This document shows positions 17,329 to 26,400 of a stretch of 64,000 nt of DNA, one piece after another (the first letter of the stretch is position 1; each line of letters starts with the position of its first letter). The notes under the pieces are model-generated. The model saw only the letters and a program-made list of their open reading frames with translations. It was not told where the DNA came from and did no database searches. The position numbers and the translations under genes were made by a program. Source of the DNA: Seleniibacterium sp963677135 (GTDB lineage Bacteria > Desulfobacterota > Desulfuromonadia > Desulfuromonadales > Geopsychrobacteraceae); NCBI GenBank assembly GCA_963677135.2, contig CAXXLS010000017.1:868001-932000 (forward strand). Reading direction: 5' to 3'.

Positions 17329-18329
17329 ATTCCTCCGATCGGGACATGCTTGTTACTTGTCCCATATTTCAAACTTTTGAGGATACACACCTAGAGCTAT
17401 ACCCCGGATCATTCAGGCTTAAGCGTTCTTTTACTGGTCCAGCTCCCGAACCACCAACCCGATTCGGTACTGAGATACAGGGATTTAGCAGAAAATCACG
17501 GATTCGACTTCGCTTCGTTGCCGATAACTGCACCGACAAGATCAAGACACAATTCTGCATGACCTATGGCGATGTCTGGCCCATCAATGGCCGTTCCCTG
17601 AAAGCCGATCTTAACCGCTTTCGTACTGCTGTAAAAAAACACTTTCCAGCTCTTGAAGACCTCTGGATCGCTGAGTTTCAAACCCGGGGCTGTCCCCATT
17701 TTCACTTTTTCTCGAATATCTCTTTAACCGCTGATAATCACGCCATTTTAACCCGTATTTGGCACAAGATCGCAGGCTATGGACAGGATAAGCATTTAAG
17801 AGTTCATGGCCATGAATCCAACTTCATTGAATGGAGCATGACGAATGGAAACTACCTCTGCAAATACCTCGACAAAGAACACCAAAAAGCAATCCCTGAA
17901 GGTTTTCTCAACTTTGGCCGCTGGTGGGGACATTCACGAAATCTGGTTCCAAAGCCCACCACCCAAGATTTGCAGGCACTCTCGGAAAAATTCGATCGGT
18001 TCAACTGTGATGAATACGGAGAAATAACCGATGACAGAGAAGCAGCAAAACAACTCATTCGAACACTTGGGAAATATCATGAAAAGAAACTTGGAAAGTA
18101 CCGGAAACACTCATTTATCAGAAAAACAAACCGTTCATTTACCGTTCTTGGAGGACGAAAAATCTATGACCAACTTATCGAATATTGGAGCAAAGAAGAT
18201 GAACACGACACTTCCGGAGATGATCACAGCAGATTTAGTCGCCGCCCTCTCCTACCCAATGCCTTTAAGCCAGAAACAACAACGGTTCAAAGCGACAGTG
18301 GTTGCGCAGATGATAGCATCCCTTTTTGA
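17325..18329 (+). CDS. rolling-circle (HUH) replication initiation protein, intact copy
   Basis: A 334-residue protein with the HUH-endonuclease pattern of the REP_ORF2/G2P type. QFCMTYGDVWP (about 76-86) is a strand, RGCPHFHFF has the HUH histidines His125 and His127, and NYLCKYLDKE has Y177-x-x-K180 as the probable catalytic Tyr motif. Such proteins nick one strand, stay linked through Tyr and start rolling-circle replication or transposition. The C-terminal third (GKYRKHSFIRKTNRSFT) is basic. It overlaps the upstream small gene by ATGA and is followed by highly structured DNA. Family assignment is by motif only; a phage, plasmid or transposon origin cannot be separated. Confidence 0.8.
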   Translation: MNSSDRDMLVTCPIFQTFEDTHLELYPGSFRLKRSFTGPAPEPPTRFGTEIQGFSRKSRIRLRFVADNCTDKIKTQFCMTYGDVWPINGRSLKADLNRFRTAVKKHFPALEDLWIAEFQTRGCPHFHFFSNISLTADNHAILTRIWHKIAGYGQDKHLRVHGHESNFIEWSMTNGNYLCKYLDKEHQKAIPEGFLNFGRWWGHSRNLVPKPTTQDLQALSEKFDRFNCDEYGEITDDREAAKQLIRTLGKYHEKKLGKYRKHSFIRKTNRSFTVLGGRKIYDQLIEYWSKEDEHDTSGDDHSRFSRRPLLPNAFKPETTTVQSDSGCADDSIPF

Positions 18330-18396
18330 TGCTACCGGAAATGGCAACCTGCTTCTTGATAAGGTCGTCTCTGAATTAACTTTGGAACTATCCTGA
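18199..18396 (+). CDS. possible small protein overlapping the rep 3' end
   Basis: An ATG-started 65-residue frame in another phase overlaps the last 131 bp of rep and extends 67 bp beyond it. Composition looks protein-like (amphipathic helices, ADLVAALSYPMPLSQKQQRF, then VVAQMIASLFDATGNG). GGAG lies nine bases upstream of the ATG. The frame is also open upstream to 18031. No homologue recognised; the overlap may instead be chance. Confidence 0.4.
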   Translation: MNTTLPEMITADLVAALSYPMPLSQKQQRFKATVVAQMIASLFDATGNGNLLLDKVVSELTLELS

Positions 18397-18774
18397 TTCA
18401 TCCAAGCAAGGAAAGAGACAACCCCGCAGGGCTCGCTCATGCGAGCTTCGCGGGAAAGTCTCGACCTGTAGACTTGAGCGCAGCCGGCCTAGGCTGCGAA
18501 GTGAGTTGTTAAACGAACGCCTCAAGTTCAGGCCTTGCCTGGCTCCCACCACTGATGGCTATTCGCAATATGCTACGCCATGAAAAACCATTCGTTCCTC
18601 TAAAAGAGATAAGCCCATTACAATTCTGTAGCTACTTTGGTTGAGATCAGGCGGCCGCGGGGCCGAGCGACTGGGGACCCGCTCAGAGTAACGTCTCTGA
18701 GTGGGGATTGGAAGCGATCCTGATCGACGATAGCTCAATCCAGAGTGCGAATTTAATATTGACTATAGTAGTTG
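18397..18774 (+). other. gene-free, hairpin-rich region of the rep module (candidate origin or structured RNA)
   Basis: No convincing gene lies in this 378-bp stretch. It carries several strong inverted repeats in a row. A double hairpin at about 18422-18453 has an inner GCTCGC/GCGAGC within CCCGC/GCGGG. CGCAGCC/GGCTGCG lies at about 18480-18499. An 11-bp stem CCCGCTCAGAG/CTCTGAGTGGG with one G-T pair lies at about 18678-18705. AGTCT/AGACT and GATC repeats are also present. Such clustering is typical of double- or single-strand origins of rolling-circle replicons, or of a structured RNA. Confidence 0.55.
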
Positions 18775-18792
18775 AAAAGTAGTACTACTTTT
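18775..18792. promoter_or_regulatory. 18-bp perfect palindrome, likely operator of the RHH gene
   Basis: AAAAGTAGT / ACTACTTTT is an exact palindrome 25 bp upstream of the ribbon-helix-helix gene. A TTGACT -35-like box lies at 18759-18764 and TATACA at about 18792. A protein dimer bound here would block this promoter, consistent with autoregulation. Confidence 0.6.
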
Positions 18793-18817
18793 ATACACAT
18801 AAAACGGAGGACAGTTT

Positions 18818-19081
18818 ATGGCACATGCAGACAGGAAACAATTTTCTATTTACTTGACCGATGAACAGAATGAAAAAATCACTAAGTACTCGAAAAAGCT
18901 AAATGTTTCAAAGCAGAAGATGATGTCTAATCTCCTAGATATCGGCTTAGATGAGGTAGCCGTTCTTAATAAGCTTGGCTTTTTAGCCCTCGGAGTAAGA
19001 GTTCGTGACTTGGCTCATAAAATTAAGAAAGTTGATCCTGATAAATTGGATTCTTATTACGATGATTCTGAAGAAAGTTGA
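18818..19081 (+). CDS. ribbon-helix-helix (CopG-like) DNA-binding protein
   Basis: An 87-residue protein. The N-terminal strand RKQFSIYLTDEQNEKITKY followed by KLNVSKQKMMSNLLDIGLDE has the strand-helix-helix pattern of CopG/Arc repressors. A longer charged tail ends in DDSEES. RHH proteins of this size are typical copy-number or partition regulators in small replicons. It has a strong RBS (CGGAGGA). Its codon use is AT-richer than the flanking core genes, in keeping with the mobile context. No antitoxin partner toxin is adjacent. Confidence 0.7.
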   Translation: MAHADRKQFSIYLTDEQNEKITKYSKKLNVSKQKMMSNLLDIGLDEVAVLNKLGFLALGVRVRDLAHKIKKVDPDKLDSYYDDSEES

Positions 19082-19199
19082 CTAAAAGAAGCTTCAATAT
19101 TACGATCAAACATTAGAAATTAAAGCTGAATCCCAACCACTAAATGGTAACGGCAATTACCAGATAATGGTTTTTTCGGCAGGCAAACATTAGAAAGAA

Positions 19200-19233
19200 A
19201 AAGCCCCCCAGATCGGCAAATCTGAGAGGCTTT
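19200..19233 (-). terminator. intrinsic terminator, minus strand, downstream of the quinone oxidoreductase gene
   Basis: On the minus strand AAAGCC(TCT)CAGAT pairs with ATCTG(GGG)GGCTTT and runs into TTTCTTTC. It is about 195 bp beyond the oxidoreductase stop, with the rep-element junction in between. Confidence 0.6.
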
Positions 19234-19392
19234 AGAGGGGTGAAACTTCAGAGCGGCAACTCTTTAGTTTCGCTGAAAACCACCATCCACGCGAGTTTCC
19301 GGGGGTTTCTTTTGATTCTATTTGTAATGCTGGGAGGTGTCAACCACTCTCCTCTTGCGGCCACTGTATCATTAAAAACGGCGGCACTCTAC

Positions 19393-19408
19393 ATATTATG
19401 TAAACTAA
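19393..19408 (+). repeat. 16-bp direct repeat, right copy
   Basis: Exact copy of 16859-16874 (ATATTATGTAAACTAA). It lies at the edge of the core gene block. Confidence 0.75.
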
Positions 19409-19428
19409 AATATATAAACTCTGTGAAA

Positions 19429-20391
19429 TCAGGGAATCAGAATGATTTTCCCGTTACCTCCGGGTTCCATGACAAGTCGGTGCGCTTCAGCGGCTTCTTT
19501 CAGAGGAAGTTTGCAGCGGATGACCGGTTTATACCGTCCATCCTCGAGCCCTGCCTTTATGGCGGAATGAATCTGATACATTTCGGTTTTGTCTGCATTG
19601 AACGCTGCCATACCGACAATGGAGGCATTCTTGCCCATGGTATCCCTGGGATTAATTTCGATCGTTCCCCGGTTTCCAATCACGACGATACGCCCGAATC
19701 GGCCAATAACCTTGAGGTCTTTGTCAAGATTGACATTGGCCAGCATCTCGAGAATCACGTCGGGACCAAGTCCGCAGGTCAGTTCCTGAAGATCGTCCAG
19801 ATAGTTTTCCTGATGATGATTGAGTGCGGCAATGACTCCCTGTTCTTTGAGCAAAGCAAGCCCTGCCTCGGTCCCGGCTGTCCCGATGACCCGCAGTCCA
19901 TAAGATCTGGCGATCTGGACAGCCGCCAGGCCAACTGCGCCGCTGGCACCATGGATCAGGACGGTTTCTCCCGGCCTGGCCAGGCCACGGTAGATCAGAC
20001 CATAAAAAGCCGTGGTGTAAGGAACGCCAATGGCAGCTCCGTCAACAAACGAGCAGCCATCCGGGAGACTGTAGACTTGACTCTGATCGCAAACCAACTG
20101 ATCTGCATAGGCGCCGATGCCCTGCCCGAACACGTACACCCTATCGCCAACCCTGTAATGCTTAACCTGATCGCCAACAGCTGTGATGATGCCGGCGGCA
20201 TCATTCCCGGGAATATAAGGAAGGTCAGGTTTCAATGGGTAGATCCCGGCTCGGATGTAGGTATCGACAGGGTTGACGCCGACAGCTTTGACGGCTACTT
20301 TCACCTGGGTCCCTTCAGGAACGGGATCCGGCAGCGTTTCAATACCCAGAACGTCCGGTTCACCAAACTGTTTGACTTGTATTGCCTTCAT
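19429..20391 (-). CDS. NADPH:quinone oxidoreductase (zeta-crystallin-like MDR family)
   Basis: A 320-residue medium-chain dehydrogenase/reductase. The N-terminal GroES-like domain has GNDAAGIITAVGDQV and YRVGDRVYVFG. The nucleotide-binding domain has HGASGAVGLAAVQIA at about 145-159, the AxxGxxG-type loop that binds NADPH. No Zn-binding Cys cluster is present, as expected for quinone reductases. It would reduce quinones or enones in the cytosol. It is the last gene of a minus-strand block after recG, 37 bp from it. It borders the mobile element, but both its ends are intact. Confidence 0.9.
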   Translation of the reverse strand: MKAIQVKQFGEPDVLGIETLPDPVPEGTQVKVAVKAVGVNPVDTYIRAGIYPLKPDLPYIPGNDAAGIITAVGDQVKHYRVGDRVYVFGQGIGAYADQLVCDQSQVYSLPDGCSFVDGAAIGVPYTTAFYGLIYRGLARPGETVLIHGASGAVGLAAVQIARSYGLRVIGTAGTEAGLALLKEQGVIAALNHHQENYLDDLQELTCGLGPDVILEMLANVNLDKDLKVIGRFGRIVVIGNRGTIEINPRDTMGKNASIVGMAAFNADKTEMYQIHSAIKAGLEDGRYKPVIRCKLPLKEAAEAHRLVMEPGGNGKIILIP

Positions 20392-20428
20392 GGATGTCCT
20401 CCTTAAGGTTACTAGGTACTACAGTGTA

Positions 20429-22582
20429 TCAACCAACAGCGGCTAATTCCAGTCGGCCTCCCCAGCGTCTCAGAAGTTCATGACGAATGTCTAACGCGTC
20501 TGGCGTTGTCAGACGCTTGGTCTGCTCAACATAAGCAAAGGCTTCCTGCCTTGCAGCTTCCAGGATTTTGATATCTTTCACCAGGTTGGCCACCCTGAAT
20601 TCCGGCAGCCCTGCTTGTCTGGTCCCCAGGAAATCGCCTGGGCCACGAATCTCAAGATCGGCTTCGGCAATTTTAAATCCATCATTTGTCTCAACCATGA
20701 CCTGAAGCCGCCTGGCCGCATCGGCACTGTAATTGTCTGAAGGGATTAAAATGCAGAAGCTCTGTTCGGCGCCGCGCCCGACCCTGCCACGCAACTGATG
20801 CAGCTGAGACAGGCCGAACCGGTCAGCGTGTTCGATAACCATCACAGAAGCATTGGGAACATCGACACCGACTTCAATGACAGTCGTTGAAACAAGCAGT
20901 TGCAATCTCCCCTGCCGAAAATCTTCCATCACGGAATCTTTATCCGAGGTCTTCATCCGGCCATGAAGAAGGCCGACCTTAACCTCCGGGAAAATATCAT
21001 TCTGAAGCTCTTCTGCCGCTACGGTGGCGGCCTGCAAATCACTTTTCTCAGATTCTTCGACCAGTGGATAGACAATGTAAACCTGCCTTCCGAGGCTCAG
21101 CTGCTCTCGAATCAGCTGGTAGGTTTTACTCCGCTGACTGACCGGATACATTCTGGTGGTAATCGGTTTCCTTCCCGGTGGCAGCTCATCGATAACGGAG
21201 ACCGAGAGATCTCCATAAAGGGTCATGGACAGAGTGCGCGGTATGGGAGTGGCCGTCATGACCAGGATATCCGGGTTGGCCCCTTTATGCTTGAGCACGC
21301 TCCGCTGTCTCACCCCGAAGCGATGCTGCTCGTCTATGATGCCGAGTCCCAGCATGTGAAACTCGACCGCGTCCTGAAGGACGGCATGGGTTCCGACGAC
21401 AAGATTGACACGACCGGTGGAGATGGCGTTCAGAGCCTCCCGTTTAGCTCCTGCAGCCATACTGCCCTGCAGCAGGCAGGCGCTCAAGCCCAGGGGCTCC
21501 AACCAGGTCTGAAATGTTTTGAAGTGCTGTTCGGCCAGAATTTCCGTGGGAGCAACAACGGCCACCTGGGCGTCATTTTCGATAGCGATCAGGGCGGCCA
21601 TCATCGCCACCAGGGTCTTGCCGCTTCCGACATCCCCCTGCAGCAACCGGTGCATGGGCTGAGGCGACATCATGTCTATCTTGATTTCCCCAAGGACCCG
21701 TCTTTGCGCCCCGGTAAGCTTGAATGGAAGCAATTTATTTAATGGAATCGTATACTTATGAGTGAAATTGAAGGCTATTCCCGGTTCCAGCTTGACCCCT
21801 GCCCTCTTCAGTGCAAGACCAAGTTCAAGAAAGAAAAATTCATCAAACACCAGTGACTGCCGGGGGCGATCCTGCCCTTTAGCCAGGCTGGTCAAATCGC
21901 TGTCATCCGATGGCCAATGAATGAATCTTATGGCCTTGTCGAGAGGCATAAGGGCAAATTTTTTCAGAAGAAAGTCAGGGAGATAGGTGGTCACCATGGC
22001 CCCGTAAGTCTCAACCAGGCGTAACCAGATTTTGCGCATCTGCTTCTGCGACAGCCCTTCAGTCGCGGGATAAACCGGCAGGATGCGACCAAGTTCGGCA
22101 GGATTGCTGTTCAGGTAATCCTTGACATCCTGATCATCGTGGATCAATTCAGCATCGGGATGATGGATTTCCCTGATCGCTGCAAACCGTTTGACTTCTC
22201 CGATAAAGATCGCTTTCTGCCCGACAGGAAAGCGTTTGTGCAGCCAGGGCTTGCGATAACGGAACCACTTCAGGGAGATCCGCCCGGTATCGTCACCGAC
22301 GATAACTTCGTAGATTCTCCTTCTGCTGCGTGACGTCGTTACTTCGCCTGAAGCAAGAACTGTTGCGACGAAAATCTCTTGCTGACCATCCACCAGATTC
22401 TGAATGGTTTTCAGGCGCCGACGATCCTCATAGCGGGTCGGCAGGTGATAGAGAGCATCCTCAATGGTGCGAATGCCAAGCTTTTGCAGCTTTTCCAGAC
22501 TGCGGGCACCGACTCCGTGCAGGGCAGAAATGTCCTGCTGAAGAGGAGACGGCTTACCAGCCTGTCCTGATGAAGACATCAA
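20429..22582 (-). CDS. recG: ATP-dependent DNA helicase RecG
   Basis: This 717-residue helicase remodels stalled forks and branched DNA. The N-terminal wedge domain (OB fold) spans about 60-200 (EVIVGDDTGRISLKWFR). The helicase motor follows: GDVGSGKT (Walker A), DEQHRFGVRQR (motif II), TATPIPRT (motif III), then STTVIEVGVDVPNASV and QLRGRVGRG (motifs V-VI). Length and motif order are normal. It starts 6 bp after the DUF1858 gene and is very likely co-transcribed with it. Confidence 0.97.
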   Translation of the reverse strand: MMSSSGQAGKPSPLQQDISALHGVGARSLEKLQKLGIRTIEDALYHLPTRYEDRRRLKTIQNLVDGQQEIFVATVLASGEVTTSRSRRRIYEVIVGDDTGRISLKWFRYRKPWLHKRFPVGQKAIFIGEVKRFAAIREIHHPDAELIHDDQDVKDYLNSNPAELGRILPVYPATEGLSQKQMRKIWLRLVETYGAMVTTYLPDFLLKKFALMPLDKAIRFIHWPSDDSDLTSLAKGQDRPRQSLVFDEFFFLELGLALKRAGVKLEPGIAFNFTHKYTIPLNKLLPFKLTGAQRRVLGEIKIDMMSPQPMHRLLQGDVGSGKTLVAMMAALIAIENDAQVAVVAPTEILAEQHFKTFQTWLEPLGLSACLLQGSMAAGAKREALNAISTGRVNLVVGTHAVLQDAVEFHMLGLGIIDEQHRFGVRQRSVLKHKGANPDILVMTATPIPRTLSMTLYGDLSVSVIDELPPGRKPITTRMYPVSQRSKTYQLIREQLSLGRQVYIVYPLVEESEKSDLQAATVAAEELQNDIFPEVKVGLLHGRMKTSDKDSVMEDFRQGRLQLLVSTTVIEVGVDVPNASVMVIEHADRFGLSQLHQLRGRVGRGAEQSFCILIPSDNYSADAARRLQVMVETNDGFKIAEADLEIRGPGDFLGTRQAGLPEFRVANLVKDIKILEAARQEAFAYVEQTKRLTTPDALDIRHELLRRWGGRLELAAVG

Positions 22583-22588
22583 ACGTGA

Positions 22589-22792
22589 TCAGTCTTCCAG
22601 AATGGCGTTAAGATCGGCGAGGATCTGGTCAAGATCAAGACCGTGGGCACGAACTCCCTGAGCCAGGGATTCCGTAGATGCACCGAGACACCCGACACAC
22701 CCGAGATTATAGCGATCGAGAACCTCGGCCACCTTGGGACTGATTTGAATAACCTGCTGAAATGTCATATCTTTTGTGATTTTTTGGGCCAT
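22589..22792 (-). CDS. DUF1858 domain protein
   Basis: A 67-residue protein: MAQKITKDMTFQQVI, then VLDRYNLGCVGCLGA with a CxxC pair, then LAQGVRAHGLDLDQILADLN. This is the DUF1858/ScdA-N-like fold found in anaerobes near redox and Fe-S proteins. The function is unsettled; a metal- or disulfide-sensing role is inferred from the conserved Cys. The chosen ATG has GGAGG directly upstream; a longer frame to 22903 overlaps the greA terminator and is rejected. Confidence 0.85.
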   Translation of the reverse strand: MAQKITKDMTFQQVIQISPKVAEVLDRYNLGCVGCLGASTESLAQGVRAHGLDLDQILADLNAILED

Positions 22793-22862
22793 TTCAACCT
22801 CCAGGAGAAAGCGCAGGAATGCGACCGGGTAAATTCTCACAAAACTGGCAGCAAATTGCAAG

Positions 22863-22895
22863 AAAAACGGGGCGTCATCCAAAAGAAGCGCCCCG
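22863..22895 (-). terminator. intrinsic terminator of greA
   Basis: On the minus strand CGGGGCG / CGCCCCG (7 bp) is followed by TTTTTC. It lies about 27 bp after the greA stop and isolates it from the DUF1858-recG unit. Confidence 0.85.
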
Positions 22896-22921
22896 ATTTC
22901 CATCCCTATGTCAACAGTTCG

Positions 22922-23407
22922 TCAGCTGTATTCAATGTCTGTCACTTCATAGACTTTGACCCCAGACGGAACCGCAATCCGCACTTCTTCGTCAACCTGA
23001 TGACCGATAAGGGCCTTGCCGACCGGGGAGGTGATGGAGATCTTGCCGACCTTGATATCAGCCTCGTCCTCTCCGACGATCTGGTAGGTCACTTCCTTTT
23101 CCGTATCAACATCGAACAGGGTGACTCTGGCACCAAAAACGATTTTATCGCTTTTGATGGTTTTCGGATCAATCACCTGAGCCATGGCAATCTTGTTGTT
23201 GAGTTCCTGGATACGTCCCTCAACAAAAGCCTGACGGTCCTTGGCGGCATCGTATTCTGCATTTTCCGACAGATCACCGTGGCTGCGCGCTTCGGCAATG
23301 TCCTGGACCACTTTCGGGCGCTCAACCCGAACAAGGTGTTTAAGTTCGTCCTGAAGCCGCTGATAACCCTCAGCAGTCATTGGAACAGAATTGCTCATAC
23401 ATTTCAC
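22922..23407 (-). CDS. greA: transcription elongation factor GreA
   Basis: A 161-residue protein with the N-terminal coiled coil (YQRLQDELKHLVRVERPKV ... ARSHGDLSENAEYDAAKD) carrying the acidic tip that stimulates transcript cleavage in backtracked RNA polymerase. The C-terminal FKBP-like domain has FGARVTLFDVDTEKE and ISITSPVGKALIGHQVDEEV. Length is standard. Its RBS AAGGAG sits at the end of the T tract of the carB terminator, and it has its own terminator, so expression may be partly independent of the pyr operon. A second Gre paralogue lies at 38765-39280. Confidence 0.95.
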   Translation of the reverse strand: MKCMSNSVPMTAEGYQRLQDELKHLVRVERPKVVQDIAEARSHGDLSENAEYDAAKDRQAFVEGRIQELNNKIAMAQVIDPKTIKSDKIVFGARVTLFDVDTEKEVTYQIVGEDEADIKVGKISITSPVGKALIGHQVDEEVRIAVPSGVKVYEVTDIEYS

Positions 23408-23412
23408 TCCTT

Positions 23413-23445
23413 AAAAAAACAGCGGGCGGGATAACCCGCCCACTG
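23413..23445 (-). terminator. intrinsic terminator of carB / pyr operon
   Basis: On the minus strand GGGCGGG-TTAT-CCCGCCC (7-bp G/C stem, extended by CAG/CTG) is followed by T7. It lies 27 bp after the carB stop and only 6-12 bp before the greA ATG, so its T tract touches the greA RBS. Confidence 0.85.
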
Positions 23446-23472
23446 CATTGTTAATTATGAAAGCCCGCTTAC

Positions 23473-26400
23473 TCAGGAACGGCTATAATACTCCTGCAAT
23501 GGTTTAACGTCAAGGTTTTCCCTTAACATGGCCAGGATCCCGTCGGTCACCGCCTTGATGCCGGCGACCGTCGTGTAGTAGGCCACCTCATTCATCAGTG
23601 CCGAACGCCTGATAGAATAGGAATCGGCGACCGACTGGGCGCCAAGAGTGGTGTTGAAGACCATGCAGATTTCCCGACTTTTGATGGCGTCGACACAATG
23701 AGGGCGGCCTTCCTTAACCTTGTTGATGCGTTCAACGGGAATCCCGTGCTCGGTCAAGAATGCCGAAGTTCCGCCGGTTGCAACGATAGAAAACCCTGCG
23801 GCCACCAACTTCCTGGTTGATTCGACAATATGCTCCTTATCCGTATCTTTGACACTGATGAAAATTTTCCCTTCACGGGGCAGCTTGACGTTGGCTCCCA
23901 ACTGAGCCTTGGCAAACGCCTTGCCAAAATCATAGTCGATCCCCATGACCTCGCCGGTTGATTTCATTTCCGGACCAAGCAGAGTATCGACCCCCGGGAA
24001 CTTGACAAAGGGGAAGACGGCTTCCTTGATGGCGATGTGCTTGGGCAGGATATCGCCGCTGACCCCGAGTTCCGGGAGGGTCTGTCCGGCCATGACCTTG
24101 GCGGCAATCTGAGCCAGGGGCCGGTTGGTGGCTTTTGAGACGAACGGTACGGTTCGGCTGGCTCTCGGGTTGACTTCGAGAAGATAAATATCACCGTCCT
24201 TGACGGCATACTGGATATTCATGAGGCCGATGACCTGCAGTTCCAGGGCCAGTTCGATGGTCTGACGACGAATCTCGTCGATAATATTGGCCGGCAGCGA
24301 ATACGGCGGCAACGAACAGGCCGAGTCACCGGAATGAATTCCGGCCTCTTCAATATGCTGCATAATCCCGCCGATGACGACATTCTTGCCGTCGGCAAGG
24401 GCATCGACATCCACCTCGATGGCGTCGACAAGAAACTTATCGATCAGCACGGGATGTTCTGGAGACGCATCGACGGCATATTTCATATAGTCGCGCAAGC
24501 GCTCAACATTGTAGACGATCTCCATCGCCCGGCCACCGAGGACGTAGGAGGGCCGCACTACGACCGGGTACCCGATCCGCTCGGCGATCTTTTCGGCCTC
24601 ATCATAAGCCCGGGCGATCCCGTTGTCGGGCTGACGCAGGTTGAGCTTGTTCAACAGAGCCTGAAAGCGCTCGCGGTCTTCGGCGCGATCGATAGCATCG
24701 GGCGAGGTGCCGATAATGGGGACTCCGGCTTTCTCAAGAGCGACCGCCAGTTTCAGTGGAGTCTGGCCGCCATACTGGACGATGACCCCGACCGGTTTTT
24801 CCTTTTCGACGATAGCGAGCACATCTTCGAAAGTGAGGGGCTCGAAATAGAGACGATCGGAAGTATCATAATCGGTGGACACGGTTTCCGGGTTACAGTT
24901 GACCATGATGGTTTCATACCCGGCATCGGACAATGAAAACGCCCCGTGGACACAGCAATAATCGAATTCGATCCCCTGCCCGATCCGGTTGGGTCCGCCG
25001 CCCAGGATCATGATTTTTTTACGATCGGTGGGATTCGCCTCGCATTCGGATTCATATGTGGAATACAGGTACGGCGTATAGGCTTCGAATTCCGCACCGC
25101 AGGTATCAACCCGCTTGTACACCGGCAGAACCTTCAATTCCTGTCTGAGTTTGCGAATATCGTCCTCGGTAACCTTCCACAGCGTCGCCAGCCTCCGGTC
25201 GGAAAAACCGTACTGCTTTGCATCACGCAACAGCGCGACGAATTCATCATCCTTGGAGGCAAGCTGATCGCGCTTTGCGACCAGTTCGGCCTCCTTGTCA
25301 ACAATCTGGGCGATGTTGTTGAGAAACCAGGGATCAATGCCGCTCAGAGAGTAAATATCTTCCGTGTTCATTCCGGCCCGGAAAGCGTCCGCCAGATACC
25401 ACATCCGTTCCCAGCTGGGGACGTGCAGTTTTTCATGGAGCAGGCTGGTCTCGGATTCAGACAGTTCCCGCCCATATTCCTCGGGAGATGCAAACAGGCG
25501 GCTTTCGAAACCATAGGAACCGATCTCCAGGGAACGCAGCGCCTTTTGCAGGCTTTCCTTGAAAGTACGGCCAATGGCCATGGCTTCGCCGACCGACTTC
25601 ATCTGGGTGGTCAGGGTCGCATCGGCCTGGGGGAATTTCTCAAAAGTAAACCGCGGCACCTTGGTAACGACATAGTCGATAGTCGGTTCAAAAGAAGCCA
25701 GAGTCTCCCGGGTAATGTCGTTGGAGATTTCATCCAGGCGATAGCCGACCGAGAGCTTTGCGGCAATCTTGGCAATCGGGAAACCGGTGGCCTTGGACGC
25801 CAGGGCCGACGAACGGGAGACCCGGGGATTCATTTCGATGACCACCAGTCGGCCATCTTGCGGATTGACGCCAAACTGGATATTGGAGCCGCCGGTGTCC
25901 ACCCCGATCTCTCGGATGATCTTCAGGGAGGCGTCGCGAAGGATCTGATATTCCTTGTCGGTCAGGGTCTGGGCCGGAGCAACGGTAATGGAATCCCCGG
26001 TGTGAACGCCCATGGCATCGAAGTTTTCGATGGAACAGATAATAACCACATTGTCAGCGCCGTCGCGCATGACTTCAAGCTCGTATTCCTTCCAGCCGAT
26101 GACCGATTCTTCGACCAGGATTTCATTGGTCGGCGAAGCGTCGATCCCGGCGATGGCCATCCGCTCATACTCCTCGCGGTTATACGCGATACCGCCCCCG
26201 GTCCCGCCCAGAGTAAAGGATGGCCTGATGATCGCCGGAAAACCGATATGATCGATGATGTCCATGGCCTCCTTGTGGCTGTGGGCCAGGCCGGAACGGG
26301 GCACCTCGACACCGATCTTTTCCATCGCCTGCTTGAACAGGGTGCGGTCCTCGGCTTTCTTGATCGGACCCAGTTTGGCGCCGATAAGCTCGACGTTGAA

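Larger units (their letters stand above)
19082..19428. other. gene-free junction between the rep element and the core chromosome
   Basis: No supported gene. It contains a minus-strand terminator (19200-19233) and the right copy of the 16-bp direct repeat (19393-19408), 20 bp from the quinone oxidoreductase stop. A further AT-rich TATATAAAC lies between the repeat and that stop. Confidence 0.6.

Noticed and set aside
19240..20406. Long 388-residue plus-strand frame
   Set aside because: Antisense to the quinone oxidoreductase, whose motifs are clear; a high-GC shadow.
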